Below the pieces are notes generated by a model, which searched no databases, was not told the origin of the DNA, and saw only the letters and a list, made by a program, of their open reading frames with translations. This document shows, piece after piece, positions 30,588 through 39,623 of a DNA stretch of 64,000 nucleotides. Origin of the DNA: Aliidiomarina soli (GTDB lineage Bacteria > Pseudomonadota > Gammaproteobacteria > Enterobacterales > Alteromonadaceae); NCBI RefSeq assembly GCF_003986975.1, contig NZ_PIPO01000003.1:494817-558816 (forward strand). Direction: 5' to 3'. Each line of letters begins with the position of its first letter. Position 1 is the stretch's first letter. A program made the position numbers and the translations under genes.

Positions 30588-31862
30588 ATGAAGGCTGCAC
30601 TCAGGCAATGGCCATTACGCGCATACATGCGGGTATTCAAGGGCGTGATTAAAATCCTGCCTTTTCGCTGGCCAACTGTTCATGAAGGGGAAAATGCCAC
30701 CAGCACGTTGATTGATGAAATAGCGGATGCGGGGTACCAACGGATTCTGCTGGTGACTGATCAGGGCGTTCAGAAACTTGGACTGACCAATCTGGTTCGT
30801 GAGGCAGCTGAGGCTCGCAACTTGCAGCTGAGCATCTATGCGAATATTACTTCAGATCCCACTATTGAACTGATCACGACGGCGGTGGAAGACGTACGTG
30901 ATCTAAATGCAGAGGCGATTATTGCGGTGGGTGGCGGTTCGGTGCTGGATGCCGCTAAGATGATTGGCGCGCTGCTGAAAACCAAAAAACCAATTATCAA
31001 ACTGGTCGGGTTGTTTAAGGTTCGCAAGGGCATGTTGCCGCTGTATGCGGTGCCCACCACGGCAGGCACCGGCTCGGAAGCAACCGTTGCCGCGGTTGTG
31101 TCAGACCCGCGCAAGATGCGCAAATTGTCGATTCTTGACCTTAAGCTGATGCCAACGGCGGTCGCCCTCGACCCGGCAATGACGATGGGTTTGCCACCAG
31201 CAATTACGGCTGCCACCGGACTGGATGCGTTGACCCATGCCATTGAGGCTTATTTATCGCGTAATGCGTTACTACGCACAGACGAACTGGCGCTTCAGGC
31301 GGCACGGCTGATTAACAGCTGGCTGCCCAAAGCTTATGCAAAAGGTGACAATCTGGAAGCGCGGCAACAGATGGCAAAAGCCGCTATGTACGCCGGGCAG
31401 GCTTTTACCCAGGCCGGTGTCGGCTATGTGCATGCGATCGCCCATAATCTGGGTGCGCGTTACCACATCCCGCATGGGCTGGCGAATGCGATGCTGTTAC
31501 CCACCGTGCTGGAGTTTTCGAAACCGGATTGCAGCAGGCGTATGGCAGACCTTAGCAGGGCGATGGGGTTAAATAGCGCAGACGGACGCAGTGATGATAC
31601 GGCACTGGCAGAGGCCTTGATAGAACGGGTACGCCAGCTCAATCAGCGGTTTGCTATCCCTGATTACATTGAGCAGTTACGTGAAGAGGACATTGCGTCC
31701 ATTATCCGTGCCGCGCGCAGTGAAGCTCGTTTTACCTACGCAGTGCCGCGTTACATTAATCAACAGCAAGGCGAGGCGCTGTTGCGTTCGTTGCTGCCGA
31801 ACTCTGCAAGCAACGATGCGGCCAATACAGCAACCGAGGATGCTACGACGGATTCAGCTTAA
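30588..31862 (+). CDS. Iron-containing alcohol dehydrogenase
   Basis: A 424-residue group III (iron-activated) alcohol dehydrogenase. NAD-binding GGGSVLDAAK is near residue 115, the PTTAGTGSEAT motif near 158, and metal ligands lie in ALDPAM..TGLDALTHAIEAY, HAIAHNLGARYHIPHG. The C-terminus has a low-complexity, alanine/threonine-rich tail (about residues 405-424) not typical of the family. The alcohol substrate is unknown. It is divergent from the AI-2E gene and overlaps the convergent YchJ-like gene by 9 bases. Confidence 0.9.
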   Translation: MKAALRQWPLRAYMRVFKGVIKILPFRWPTVHEGENATSTLIDEIADAGYQRILLVTDQGVQKLGLTNLVREAAEARNLQLSIYANITSDPTIELITTAVEDVRDLNAEAIIAVGGGSVLDAAKMIGALLKTKKPIIKLVGLFKVRKGMLPLYAVPTTAGTGSEATVAAVVSDPRKMRKLSILDLKLMPTAVALDPAMTMGLPPAITAATGLDALTHAIEAYLSRNALLRTDELALQAARLINSWLPKAYAKGDNLEARQQMAKAAMYAGQAFTQAGVGYVHAIAHNLGARYHIPHGLANAMLLPTVLEFSKPDCSRRMADLSRAMGLNSADGRSDDTALAEALIERVRQLNQRFAIPDYIEQLREEDIASIIRAARSEARFTYAVPRYINQQQGEALLRSLLPNSASNDAANTATEDATTDSA

Positions 31863-32240
31863 ACGGTGATAGTCGGTGTCGCCATCGAGATACAACCATT
31901 GCCCGTTTACCAGGCTAAAACGGGAAACTTCTTCGAGCATAGCAAGGCTACCATCGGCTTCTTTGCAAAAGGCACGGAAGTGAACGGTTCCACTATTGCC
32001 TGCAGGCTTCGGGGCGCTGAGAATCTCCAGCTTCAGCCATTGCGTGTTGTCAGCCGACTGGATGGCGCTGGGCCGGGTCGACGGATGCCAGCTACGTTGC
32101 AGATAAGCGTCGTCACCGATGGCAAAAGCACTGTAGCGTGAGCGCATTAGTAGTTCTGGGGTGGCGGCTGGCTGGCCCTGGTGTACGGGTTGGCAGCATT
32201 CAGCGTAGCTGTGTTCGCTACCACAATAGCAAGCTGTCAT
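31854..32240 (-). CDS. YchJ family SEC-C motif protein
   Basis: A 128-residue protein with an N-terminal zinc-binding SEC-C motif (CYCGSEHSYAECC, residues 4-16) and the YchJ core (LLMRSRYSAFAIGDDAYLQRSWHPSTRP) with an NTF2-like fold. E. coli YchJ is slightly longer and carries a second SEC-C motif, which is missing here. Function unknown. The start at 32240 removes an upstream extension lacking family sequence. It is divergent from the DUF3010 gene. Confidence 0.85.
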   Translation of the reverse strand: MTACYCGSEHSYAECCQPVHQGQPAATPELLMRSRYSAFAIGDDAYLQRSWHPSTRPSAIQSADNTQWLKLEILSAPKPAGNSGTVHFRAFCKEADGSLAMLEEVSRFSLVNGQWLYLDGDTDYHRLS

Positions 32241-32358
32241 AATAAAACCTGAATAAAGGGAGTGAAATTGCAAGCGAGCTGGCGAGTCTAGCATGCTATA
32301 CTCGCGCCGCCGAATTTTAAGGCTCACTCAAGACTCAATCAAAAAAGGGACCCTGACC

Positions 32359-32784
32359 ATGCGTGTATGTGGCGTTGAAATAAAAAGCAACGAAGCGATT
32401 ATTTGCCTTTTAAACAAAGAGGACGGCCTGTTTGATATTCCTGACTGCCGCCAGGTGCGCTTTCAGTTGGTAAAAGATCAGGAGGCTGACAATATGCGTC
32501 ACTTTCAGTTTACCTTTGCCAAGTTTCTGCAGGACTACAAAGTTGAGCAGGTCGTTATTCGCGAGCGCGCTCAGAAAGGTAAGTTTGCCGGTGCCGCAGT
32601 AGGGTTCAAAATTGAAGCGGCCATTCAGTTGATTGAAAACATCGATGTGAGTCTGCTTAAGGCAACCGAGCAGAAAGAAAAACTGAAACGCAATCCGATA
32701 CCGGTTGATTTTGCCGACACCGGCCTTAAAAAGTTTCAGGAAACTGCGTTCGAAGTGGCCTACGCCTCCCTGGCTTACCCATAG
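32359..32784 (+). CDS. DUF3010 family protein
   Basis: A 141-residue conserved protein of gammaproteobacteria, recognised as DUF3010 from the opening MRVCGVEIKSNEAIICLL and the later VIRERAQKGKFAGAAVGFKIEAAIQL. The fold looks RNase H/RuvC-like (beta strand G-E-I-K start, later acidic positions), which would place it near Holliday-junction-resolvase-type proteins, but this is inference. The start at 32359 has AAGGGA upstream, and the longer frame lacks one. No operon partner. Confidence 0.8.
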   Translation: MRVCGVEIKSNEAIICLLNKEDGLFDIPDCRQVRFQLVKDQEADNMRHFQFTFAKFLQDYKVEQVVIRERAQKGKFAGAAVGFKIEAAIQLIENIDVSLLKATEQKEKLKRNPIPVDFADTGLKKFQETAFEVAYASLAYP

Positions 32785-32807
32785 CGGGCAAGCCTCAGCT
32801 ACGGGCT

Positions 32808-33401
32808 TTAGCCTTTATAGAAGCGTAATAAGCGATTGTTAGCTGGCATCTGGTAATCCTGTAGATGGGTGAAGCCCTGGCTATGGGCGAGCTGCTGCAC
32901 TTTCTCAATATCCCGAATGCCCATGCCCGCATTGCGGCTTTTCAGTGACTGGTCGAACAGCTCGTTGCTGCCGCTGGTGTACAAACCGCCATAATTAAAC
33001 GGGCCGTAGATCCAGACAGAGCCGTGCTCGTTGAGAAGTGCGGGCAGGGTCTTAAAGAAACGAACCACCGTTGGCCAGCTCATAATATGCAGGGTATTTG
33101 CACTATAAACCAGATCAAAGCGACCGCTTATGATTTGCTGGCGATTGACGTCAAATGCCAAAGCAGCGGGCAGGTTTTCCAGCTGAGCTTCGCGGATACG
33201 AGCCTGTAAACCTGGCAGATTGGCTTCGACGTCGCTGCATTGCCAACGAATATGCGGTAGTTGCTGGGCAAAAAACTCGGCATGTTGGCCGCTGCCACTG
33301 CCCACTTCAAGCACTGATCCCGGCTCAGATAAGGCCTTGCTAAGTATCTCAAAAATGGGGCGCTTGTTGTTTTCACAGGCTTGTGAAAAGGGCAATGACA
33401 T
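32808..33401 (-). CDS. DUF938 SAM-dependent methyltransferase-like protein
   Basis: A 197-residue protein with the class I methyltransferase glycine motif VLEVGSGSGQHAEFF near residue 28 and the DUF938 signature block (WPTVVRFFKTLPALL, YGPFNYGGLYTSGSNELFDQSLK). A homologous segment occurs in eukaryotic METTL26. Substrate unknown. ATG 33401 is chosen because AGGATTCCT precedes it. It is convergent with the DUF3010 gene. Confidence 0.87.
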   Translation of the reverse strand: MSLPFSQACENNKRPIFEILSKALSEPGSVLEVGSGSGQHAEFFAQQLPHIRWQCSDVEANLPGLQARIREAQLENLPAALAFDVNRQQIISGRFDLVYSANTLHIMSWPTVVRFFKTLPALLNEHGSVWIYGPFNYGGLYTSGSNELFDQSLKSRNAGMGIRDIEKVQQLAHSQGFTHLQDYQMPANNRLLRFYKG

Positions 33402-33680
33402 AGGAATCCTCGATAAAAACAGCAAACTTTTATAGGTATTTTCATACTACAGAGGTGGTTTCAGATAACAAGCAGTTAACCACAGAATTGCGCTGGGTCA
33501 AGCTATGTAACAGTTCTGTAATATTTAGCTGGTGGAAGTCTGCACACCTTGTTTAGCTTGCGTTAAAAGCTCACCGTTGAACAACAAATTAGCGTTATAT
33601 GATATAGCAAATAGATTCTGGTCTCACCGTCTTCCAGTCTATAAACTGCGCGCAAATCACACATATAAAGGGAGCGCAGT

Positions 33681-34811
33681 ATGCAACGCGTATTCAAACT
33701 AGGATTGTTGAGTGGCCTTATGTTGGCAGGCTCGGCGGCACATGCAAATATTGAGTGGAGTGGCTTTGCCAATATTGGCGCTGGTTTTACCACCGGAAGC
33801 GACGAGCAGGCATTCGGTTATGAAGACTCAGTGGACTTCAAACCAGATACTCTGTTTGCACTGCAGGGCCGTGCTCAACTGGCCGATGACCTGAGCATCA
33901 CCACACAGTTGATGTCACGGGGCGAAGATAACTTCGACCTTGGCGTCGAATGGGCGTATCTGCAGTATCAACTGAATGAAGCCTGGACCATCAACGCCGG
34001 TAAGCTTCGCTTACCCCTCTATAACTATTCGGATTCACTCGATGTAGCCTACAGCTACCATTGGCTGCGCACGCCGCAGGCAGTGTACCGGGTACCCTTT
34101 GATAACTTCACCGGGGCGAGCGTCCAACACAATGCCTTTCTAGGCGACAGCATGCTGTCGACGCAGTTTATTGTCGGTAACTTCAATGACAGCGTTGAAG
34201 TGGCGGATTCGCAGGCGGAAACAGATCTAGAAAATCTGGTTGGGGTAAGTTCAAGTCTGAATTACCACAGTTGGACAGTGCGCGGCGGTTTCTTTTATAG
34301 CAGCGACGTGTCTGTCGAACTGCAGACACCGGAGTTTAATGGGTTGATGATGCAATTGAGCGGTGCTGATTTTGCTTCACTGGCTGATGATCTGCGCGTT
34401 GACGAGCGTGAAGGAACCTTTGCCAGTATCGGTCTCAACTTTGATAACTTTGACTGGGTATTTGCCAGTGAATACACCGAGCTTGAGGTGCAGGACAGCT
34501 TCCTGGCGAAACAACGCTCGTTTTATGCCAGTTTAGGGAAGCGCTTTGGAAGCTGGATGCCTCATGTCACCTATGCTGGCACCCGCGATCAGCAAGCGGA
34601 TTTTGCTTTAGCCACGCTGCCAGAACCATTGGCGCAAGGCGTTCAGCAATTAACCAGTAGTACCACCCAACGCTCGAATATGACCTCGTTAGGTTTGCGC
34701 TATGACGTACGAGCCGGTGTTGCCTTTAAATTTGACGTAACCCACGTTGATGATAAAGCACTGGATACCCGTTCCAATGTGGTGTCTTTTTCTGTCCAGA
34801 CAGTATTTTAA
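33681..34811 (+). CDS. Outer membrane porin
   Basis: A 376-residue outer membrane protein with a signal peptide (cleavage after AHA, residue 22) and repeated amphipathic beta strands typical of a 16-stranded porin. It ends in VVSFSVQTVF with terminal phenylalanine. The N-terminal strand (NIEWSGFANIGAGF) and the strong AAGGGAG ribosome binding site are clear. A small periplasmic binding-protein-like gene follows after 12 bases, suggesting a shared uptake role. Substrate not determinable. Confidence 0.85.
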   Translation: MQRVFKLGLLSGLMLAGSAAHANIEWSGFANIGAGFTTGSDEQAFGYEDSVDFKPDTLFALQGRAQLADDLSITTQLMSRGEDNFDLGVEWAYLQYQLNEAWTINAGKLRLPLYNYSDSLDVAYSYHWLRTPQAVYRVPFDNFTGASVQHNAFLGDSMLSTQFIVGNFNDSVEVADSQAETDLENLVGVSSSLNYHSWTVRGGFFYSSDVSVELQTPEFNGLMMQLSGADFASLADDLRVDEREGTFASIGLNFDNFDWVFASEYTELEVQDSFLAKQRSFYASLGKRFGSWMPHVTYAGTRDQQADFALATLPEPLAQGVQQLTSSTTQRSNMTSLGLRYDVRAGVAFKFDVTHVDDKALDTRSNVVSFSVQTVF

Positions 34812-34823
34812 GGAGCGACTACT

Positions 34824-35225
34824 ATGTTGAAGTTAATTAAAGTCACCTTGCTTGGTACTGCACTGGTGTGGGCAATGGCAAGTCTGCCTGCTATGGCACA
34901 AAGTGGTGCGGTGATCAGCCAAAGCGAAATCGATTCAGCCCGCATCACTCGTATCTACATGGGGCAGTCGCGGGAACTAATTGCTGTTAATCAGCAAGAG
35001 GGCTCAGCAGTACGTCAGGCTTTTGAGGCCAACGTCATTGGCCGTTCTGCAGAGCAGATCAAAGCCCACTGGTCGCGCTTGTTGTTTACCGGCCGCGCCG
35101 CAGAGCTGCGCCAGGTCGAATCTGATGAGGCAGTGCTGGAATATGTTCGCTCGAATCCAGGCACCATTGGTTATATCAGCGATGCGAGCAAGGCGGACGA
35201 TTTAAATATTCTGCTCGAATTCTAA
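34824..35225 (+). CDS. Small PstS-like periplasmic binding-protein domain
   Basis: A 133-residue exported protein (signal peptide ending near residue 25, AMAQ). It matches a single lobe of phosphate-type binding proteins: ITRIYMGQ, AVRQAFEANVIG and VRSNPGTIGYISDAS, the last being the GxIGY pattern of PstS-like proteins. It is less than half the usual length, so it cannot form a full two-lobed cleft alone. AAGGAG precedes the ATG. It lies 12 bases after the porin gene and is followed by a strong terminator, so the two form an operon. Confidence 0.78.
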   Translation: MLKLIKVTLLGTALVWAMASLPAMAQSGAVISQSEIDSARITRIYMGQSRELIAVNQQEGSAVRQAFEANVIGRSAEQIKAHWSRLLFTGRAAELRQVESDEAVLEYVRSNPGTIGYISDASKADDLNILLEF

Positions 35226-35247
35226 GCCCTTCGCTAGACCTATGAAA

Positions 35248-35278
35248 AGCCCGGTTGCGCTGCAGCCGGGCTTTTTTT
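35248..35278 (+). terminator. Rho-independent terminator of the porin operon
   Basis: A 9-base-pair stem (one G-T pair), AGCCCGGTT with AGCCGGGCT, a 7-base loop and seven Ts, starting 23 bases after the stop of the small binding protein gene. Confidence 0.9.
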
Positions 35279-35386
35279 ATGCGCCGCATGGTCTGGCCGG
35301 TCATGACATGATAAAGCAATGCTGAAAAACTGTTATTTTTGCGCTGGATGAGTACACTGAACGGTCTGTAACCACTAAGGATTCTG

Positions 35387-37852
35387 TTGCTCATGCGCTT
35401 CTGCTACCTGTTCGCTCTTTGTGCCTTGCTATTCGTCGCAGCACCATCGTCGGCGCTCGCTCAGTCGACGGCGAATCTGGAGTCTCAGCTCGCTGATCTG
35501 CAAGCCTATTATGAGGAACTGAGTCAGGACCGGCTTGATTTAGAGGCACAATACGAGGTGTTGCAGGGGAGCCGCATGCTTCACCAGATCCTGCAGGAAC
35601 AGCGAGCCAGCGTACGTGACGTCAGGACTCAGGACTTTGAAGAGCTGCTGGCTCAGCTTCGGCTCGACTTGTTTCACGTGCAGCGCGAACTGAGGGAGCC
35701 GGAGCTGGAACAAAGCCAGCGCGACGAATTGGAAGCAAACCTGACCGAGCTGGAAAGCGATATCAGTTTACTGGTTGATTTTATGCAGGTGCAGGGTCGT
35801 TTAACTAGCGAGTTAACTGCGTTTGAAAATACGCTTGCTGATTACCTGTTCTGGACACCCAGCAACCGGGCGATGGAGTGGCAGTGGTTTAGTCAGTTTC
35901 CGGGCCATGTTTCGGCTCAGGCCGTACGCATCTACCAGGCGCTGAGTCAGTTAGTGACACAGTTAAGCGTGCAGATCACTCTGCTGATGGTTGCTTTTAC
36001 CGTTTTATTATTGATTTTAGTGCTCAAACGACGCGCTATTTTGCTGCGCTTGTCGCTATATAACAAGGATGTGGCGTCGAATTCAGCGTCCTCACCCTGG
36101 TTGGTGCCGAGCGCGCTGTTGTTGCATGGATTACTGGTTGCCCCGTTGTCTTTAGTGGTTTTAATTGCCGGGCAGTTTATCAATGCCCCTGTCGGCGACG
36201 ATATTTACCTGGATAAAGCGCTGAATGCCGTTGCCGGTTCATTGTTTATGATTAGCTTCCTGAGCAGGATATTGCGGCGTAATGGCTTTGCGAGTCTGTA
36301 TTTTCGCTGGCAGGACGATCAATGCTCGGTCTTGCGCCGTTTTATACTGGCCCTGGGCTGGGTTCTGGTGCCATTAAGTTTCATTCTTGCAGTGGCCAGC
36401 CAACAGACCACACAACTGAGCCAGGACGTCATCGGTCAGTTGGTGCTATTTATAACCAGTTTGTATCTGATCGCAATCCTGCTCGCTCTCTTTGCTAAGC
36501 TGCCGCCGCTGTATGGTTCTAAACTCACTCATCGTACGGTTGCTTCGGCTTTGTTGGTATTGCCAGTCATGCTGTTGATTATGGTATCCAGCGGGTATTA
36601 CTACACAGCGCTGATGTTAAGTGGTTACTATCTGGCGACGTTCTATGTTATCAGCGTATGGATGCTTACTGCGGCGGGTGTCCAGCGGGCCCTGGACTTT
36701 GCTTATGATCGGATGCAGGAACGGCAACTGGCCCAGCAGGCGGTGGAGCGCGAGGTTGAGGCGGTACTAAAAGACCACGAAAAAGCGGACGAAAAGCCGT
36801 CGCAGGCGCGCGTGAAAGACGAGGCGCCACCACTTGCCCGCTCAGAAGCAGATGCGCAGGGCGCGAAAGAGCAGTCCCAACGACTGGCGCGCTTTGGCCT
36901 GATGGCACTATTCGCGTTTATTCTATATCAGGTGTGGTCGGAAGCGACGATGGCACTGGATTATCTGGATACACAGGTATTGTGGGAAGATGCAGCGACT
37001 GGCGATAGTGCACTTAGTCTCGGTGGCTTAGTTAGTGCGGTGGTGATTGCGTTGGTCGGCCTGGTGTTAGTGCGAAACTTGCCTGGCTTGCTTGAGATGA
37101 CGATACTGTCACGCCTGCAATTGCAGATGGGGACTGCGTATGCGGTCACCTCGCTGGTTAATTACGTGGTCATCAGCATCGCCGTGGTCACCTTTCTTGC
37201 TTCGCTCGGGGTACGCTGGGATCAATTGCAGTGGTTAGCAGCCGGGCTGACGGTAGGGCTCGGGTTTGGATTGCAGGAAATTTTCGGTAATTTCATCTCA
37301 GGTTTGATTCTCTTTTTCGAACGTCCGCTGCGGGTAGGCGATATTGTTACCCTGGACACTTTGTCCGGCCGGGTAAGTCAGATCCGTATACGGGCGACGG
37401 TGATAACCGATTTTGATCGCCGTGACATTGTGGTACCGAACCGACAGTTCATTACTGGTCAGTTTGTAAACTGGTCGCTAAGTAACACCATTACCCGCTT
37501 AACCATTAAAGTAGGCGTGGCATATGGCTCAGATCTGGCTAAAACCCGGGAAATCTTATTGGCGATAGGGCAAGACGAAGAGCGTGTGCTTGATGACCCC
37601 GAACCTACGGTGTTGTTCATGCAATTTGGCGCTTCGACACTTGATCACGAGCTGCGCGTGCACGTCGAAAACCTGTCCGACCGGATGCCGACCATTGATG
37701 CTCTGAATCGGGAAATAGACCGTCGCTTTAAAGCTGCTGGCATAGAAGTCGCGTTTAATCAGATTGACGTCCATTTTCGCAATGAACTCGGTATTGAGCG
37801 ACAGGTTGGAGCGGTCGACAGTAGCCCGAAAGGCGAGGATGACGCAAAATAA
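35387..37852 (+). CDS. Mechanosensitive ion channel, MscK/large MscS type
   Basis: An 821-residue membrane channel. A signal peptide (about residues 1-27) is followed by a periplasmic coiled coil (about 28-150), around ten hydrophobic segments, and a cytoplasmic charged insert near 435-500. The MscS core has pore helix and beta domain GLGFGLQEIFGNFISGLILFFERP, VGDIVTLD and DRRDIVVPNRQFITGQFVNWS. Such channels release solutes under hypo-osmotic shock. TTG 35387 sits five bases after AAGGA; ATG 35393 is the alternative start. It lies downstream of the porin operon terminator and is a single-gene unit. Confidence 0.9.
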   Translation: MLMRFCYLFALCALLFVAAPSSALAQSTANLESQLADLQAYYEELSQDRLDLEAQYEVLQGSRMLHQILQEQRASVRDVRTQDFEELLAQLRLDLFHVQRELREPELEQSQRDELEANLTELESDISLLVDFMQVQGRLTSELTAFENTLADYLFWTPSNRAMEWQWFSQFPGHVSAQAVRIYQALSQLVTQLSVQITLLMVAFTVLLLILVLKRRAILLRLSLYNKDVASNSASSPWLVPSALLLHGLLVAPLSLVVLIAGQFINAPVGDDIYLDKALNAVAGSLFMISFLSRILRRNGFASLYFRWQDDQCSVLRRFILALGWVLVPLSFILAVASQQTTQLSQDVIGQLVLFITSLYLIAILLALFAKLPPLYGSKLTHRTVASALLVLPVMLLIMVSSGYYYTALMLSGYYLATFYVISVWMLTAAGVQRALDFAYDRMQERQLAQQAVEREVEAVLKDHEKADEKPSQARVKDEAPPLARSEADAQGAKEQSQRLARFGLMALFAFILYQVWSEATMALDYLDTQVLWEDAATGDSALSLGGLVSAVVIALVGLVLVRNLPGLLEMTILSRLQLQMGTAYAVTSLVNYVVISIAVVTFLASLGVRWDQLQWLAAGLTVGLGFGLQEIFGNFISGLILFFERPLRVGDIVTLDTLSGRVSQIRIRATVITDFDRRDIVVPNRQFITGQFVNWSLSNTITRLTIKVGVAYGSDLAKTREILLAIGQDEERVLDDPEPTVLFMQFGASTLDHELRVHVENLSDRMPTIDALNREIDRRFKAAGIEVAFNQIDVHFRNELGIERQVGAVDSSPKGEDDAK

Positions 37853-37878
37853 GCCGGTACCCGTGGTAGAGTACCGGC
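37853..37878. terminator. Hairpin between convergent genes
   Basis: An 8-base-pair perfect stem (GCCGGTAC with GTACCGGC) and a 10-base loop immediately after the MscK-type stop and before the end of the DUF3083 gene. There is no T run, so it may be only a weak terminator. Confidence 0.4.
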
Positions 37879-37887
37879 CCCCGGCGA

Positions 37888-38946
37888 TTAGAGTATATAG
37901 CTAATGTGCTGGTAAAAACGCACGATCAGATCGTCATGTTCGGGGCGAAGTTTAATGTCCCCTGTTAAATCCTTAAGCGCTTCATGAACCCGGTTCATGA
38001 AGCGGCCGTAGCCACGCTCGTGGCAGTCGTGCTGACCCGCCACAAAGATAAAGTTAACGGCTTCAACCAGATTGTCGTCCTCGTAAAAACTGAGTTGCTG
38101 AGCGTCATCGCTTGTGGTGTCAAAACTCATTTTCTGCAATTCAGAATTCTGTTCGGAAATATCGACCTGGCTGTTGCGGACCAGCGGCGTCTTGCCGTTT
38201 GCAACAAAAGCGCGGTGGGCAATGCCGTGCTTCTCACAGACATCGGTAAATACCGTTTCAATTCGCTTATACATGGCACCATAGTCATGGTCATGCAGTT
38301 TGAGGTTTTGCTTCAGGCGGCGAGAGAGGGGCAGCGCAACCGTGGCGTAGGTAAGCTCGCTGCGCGGTTGCGGCAGGTCGCAGTTGCGCTTCTCGTAACG
38401 GGCATAGAGTGAACGCAGTTTATAGGCGTAGGTTTCTTTGTGCCCTTTATCGCGCGCGAACAAGTCATAGGACAGATGCTGATGGTCACGTACTTTGAGT
38501 TCCAGTGGCAGGTCTGGTAACTCGGCTTTAAAATGCTTAATCAGGCGGTGTACGCGGCGGTGGAACTGGGCAGAGTTGGCGCGGATATCGCTGCCTGTAG
38601 CGAGAAACAGGAGGCGGATCTTACGTGCTTTGTAATCAGGCTTAATAAAGGCATTCTGTGCTTCGTGATACTTTGGATTGTAGAAAAACAGCATCTGCTT
38701 TTGAGTCTGGAAGCAGTAGTATTCACTGTGGTAACGCACCACCGGCAGTTTATCATTGGCGATGAAATGCACATTGCTCAGGCTTTCATCTTCGGCTAAG
38801 CGAAAAAATAAGCGGCTTAGCTTGTCGTAACATGCCTCTGGACTTTTAAATGTCTGATAAAACTCATCACTGGGCTTTAATTCTACCAGGACATACTGAT
38901 TGGAATGGGCGTTTGTCGGAATATAAGCGCGGTGAGCGGTACTCAT
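37888..38946 (-). CDS. DUF3083 family protein
   Basis: A 352-residue soluble protein that I assign, from memory of its opening HRAYIPTNAHSNQYVLVELKPSDEFYQTF, to the DUF3083 family of marine gammaproteobacteria. It is rich in His, Tyr and Arg, and two halves show a similar strand pattern (AYIPTNAHSNQYVLVEL and LTYATVALPLSRRLKQNL), hinting at an internal repeat. No catalytic motif or membrane segment is visible, and the function is unknown. AGGAG precedes the ATG. Single-gene unit. Confidence 0.7.
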   Translation of the reverse strand: MSTAHRAYIPTNAHSNQYVLVELKPSDEFYQTFKSPEACYDKLSRLFFRLAEDESLSNVHFIANDKLPVVRYHSEYYCFQTQKQMLFFYNPKYHEAQNAFIKPDYKARKIRLLFLATGSDIRANSAQFHRRVHRLIKHFKAELPDLPLELKVRDHQHLSYDLFARDKGHKETYAYKLRSLYARYEKRNCDLPQPRSELTYATVALPLSRRLKQNLKLHDHDYGAMYKRIETVFTDVCEKHGIAHRAFVANGKTPLVRNSQVDISEQNSELQKMSFDTTSDDAQQLSFYEDDNLVEAVNFIFVAGQHDCHERGYGRFMNRVHEALKDLTGDIKLRPEHDDLIVRFYQHISYIL

Positions 38947-39088
38947 CTGAGGGTCTCCTGTCTGACGTTGAGGGTCAGGTAACGTGTAATAATCTATACA
39001 CAGACTTTAGACGATTTCGGCTGAACTTTTATTGTTTCAGAATAAAAACTCAACCGAGTTCACCGCGCATTTAAATGACGACCTTTGA

Positions 39089-39508
39089 TTACCAGCTCCC
39101 CTGGTTGGCCATAGAAAGCCACGGCTCTTTGGCTGGCTGTGCGTCGCCGCGTTGCAAAAGCTCAATGGAAATATCATCTGGTGAGCGGACAAATGCCATG
39201 CGGCCGTCACGGGGCGGTCGATTAATGGTAATACCCATGCCCTGCAAGTGATCGCAGGTGGCGTAAATGTCATCGACCTCGAACGCCAGATGACCAAAGT
39301 TGCGGCCGCCAGAGTAGGTTTCAGGGTCCCAGTTGTAGGTCAGTTCCAATTCGGCTTCCGGGCTCTCTTTGGCGGCTAAAAAGAGCAGGGTGAAACGGCC
39401 TTCGGGTACCTCTTTACGACGCACTTCATGTAACCCCAGCCCTTCACAGTAGAAACGTAATGACGCCTCCAAATCATGAACGCGGACCATGGTATGCAAA
39501 TATTTCAT
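39089..39508 (-). CDS. gloA: Lactoylglutathione lyase (glyoxalase I), VOC family
   Basis: A 139-residue VOC-fold enzyme converting the methylglyoxal-glutathione hemithioacetal to S-lactoylglutathione. Metal ligands of glyoxalase I are recognisable: His in YLHTMVRV, Glu in LELTYNWD, His in [13 protein letters not shown] and Glu in ISIELLQRG. It is slightly longer at the C-terminus than E. coli GloA. ATG 39508 is preferred because GGAG lies seven bases upstream. Other VOC functions remain possible but less likely. Confidence 0.85.
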   Translation of the reverse strand: MKYLHTMVRVHDLEASLRFYCEGLGLHEVRRKEVPEGRFTLLFLAAKESPEAELELTYNWDPETYSGGRNFGHLAFEVDDIYATCDHLQGMGITINRPPRDGRMAFVRSPDDISIELLQRGDAQPAKEPWLSMANQGSW

Positions 39509-39623
39509 CAACGAACTCCAGGTTGAATGCTATAGATACTGCGGCGCACGAACTTCGGCTTGTCATAAAACTCTGCTAAAGTGGCGCCAATAGATGGGAA
39601 ACGTTTTATCAGGTATCCAAACG

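Noticed and set aside
33503..33525. Possible Pho box (CTATGTAA and CTGTAATA) upstream of the porin
   Set aside because: The half-site interval is 13 rather than 11 bases and each half mismatches the consensus, so it is not reported as a regulatory site.
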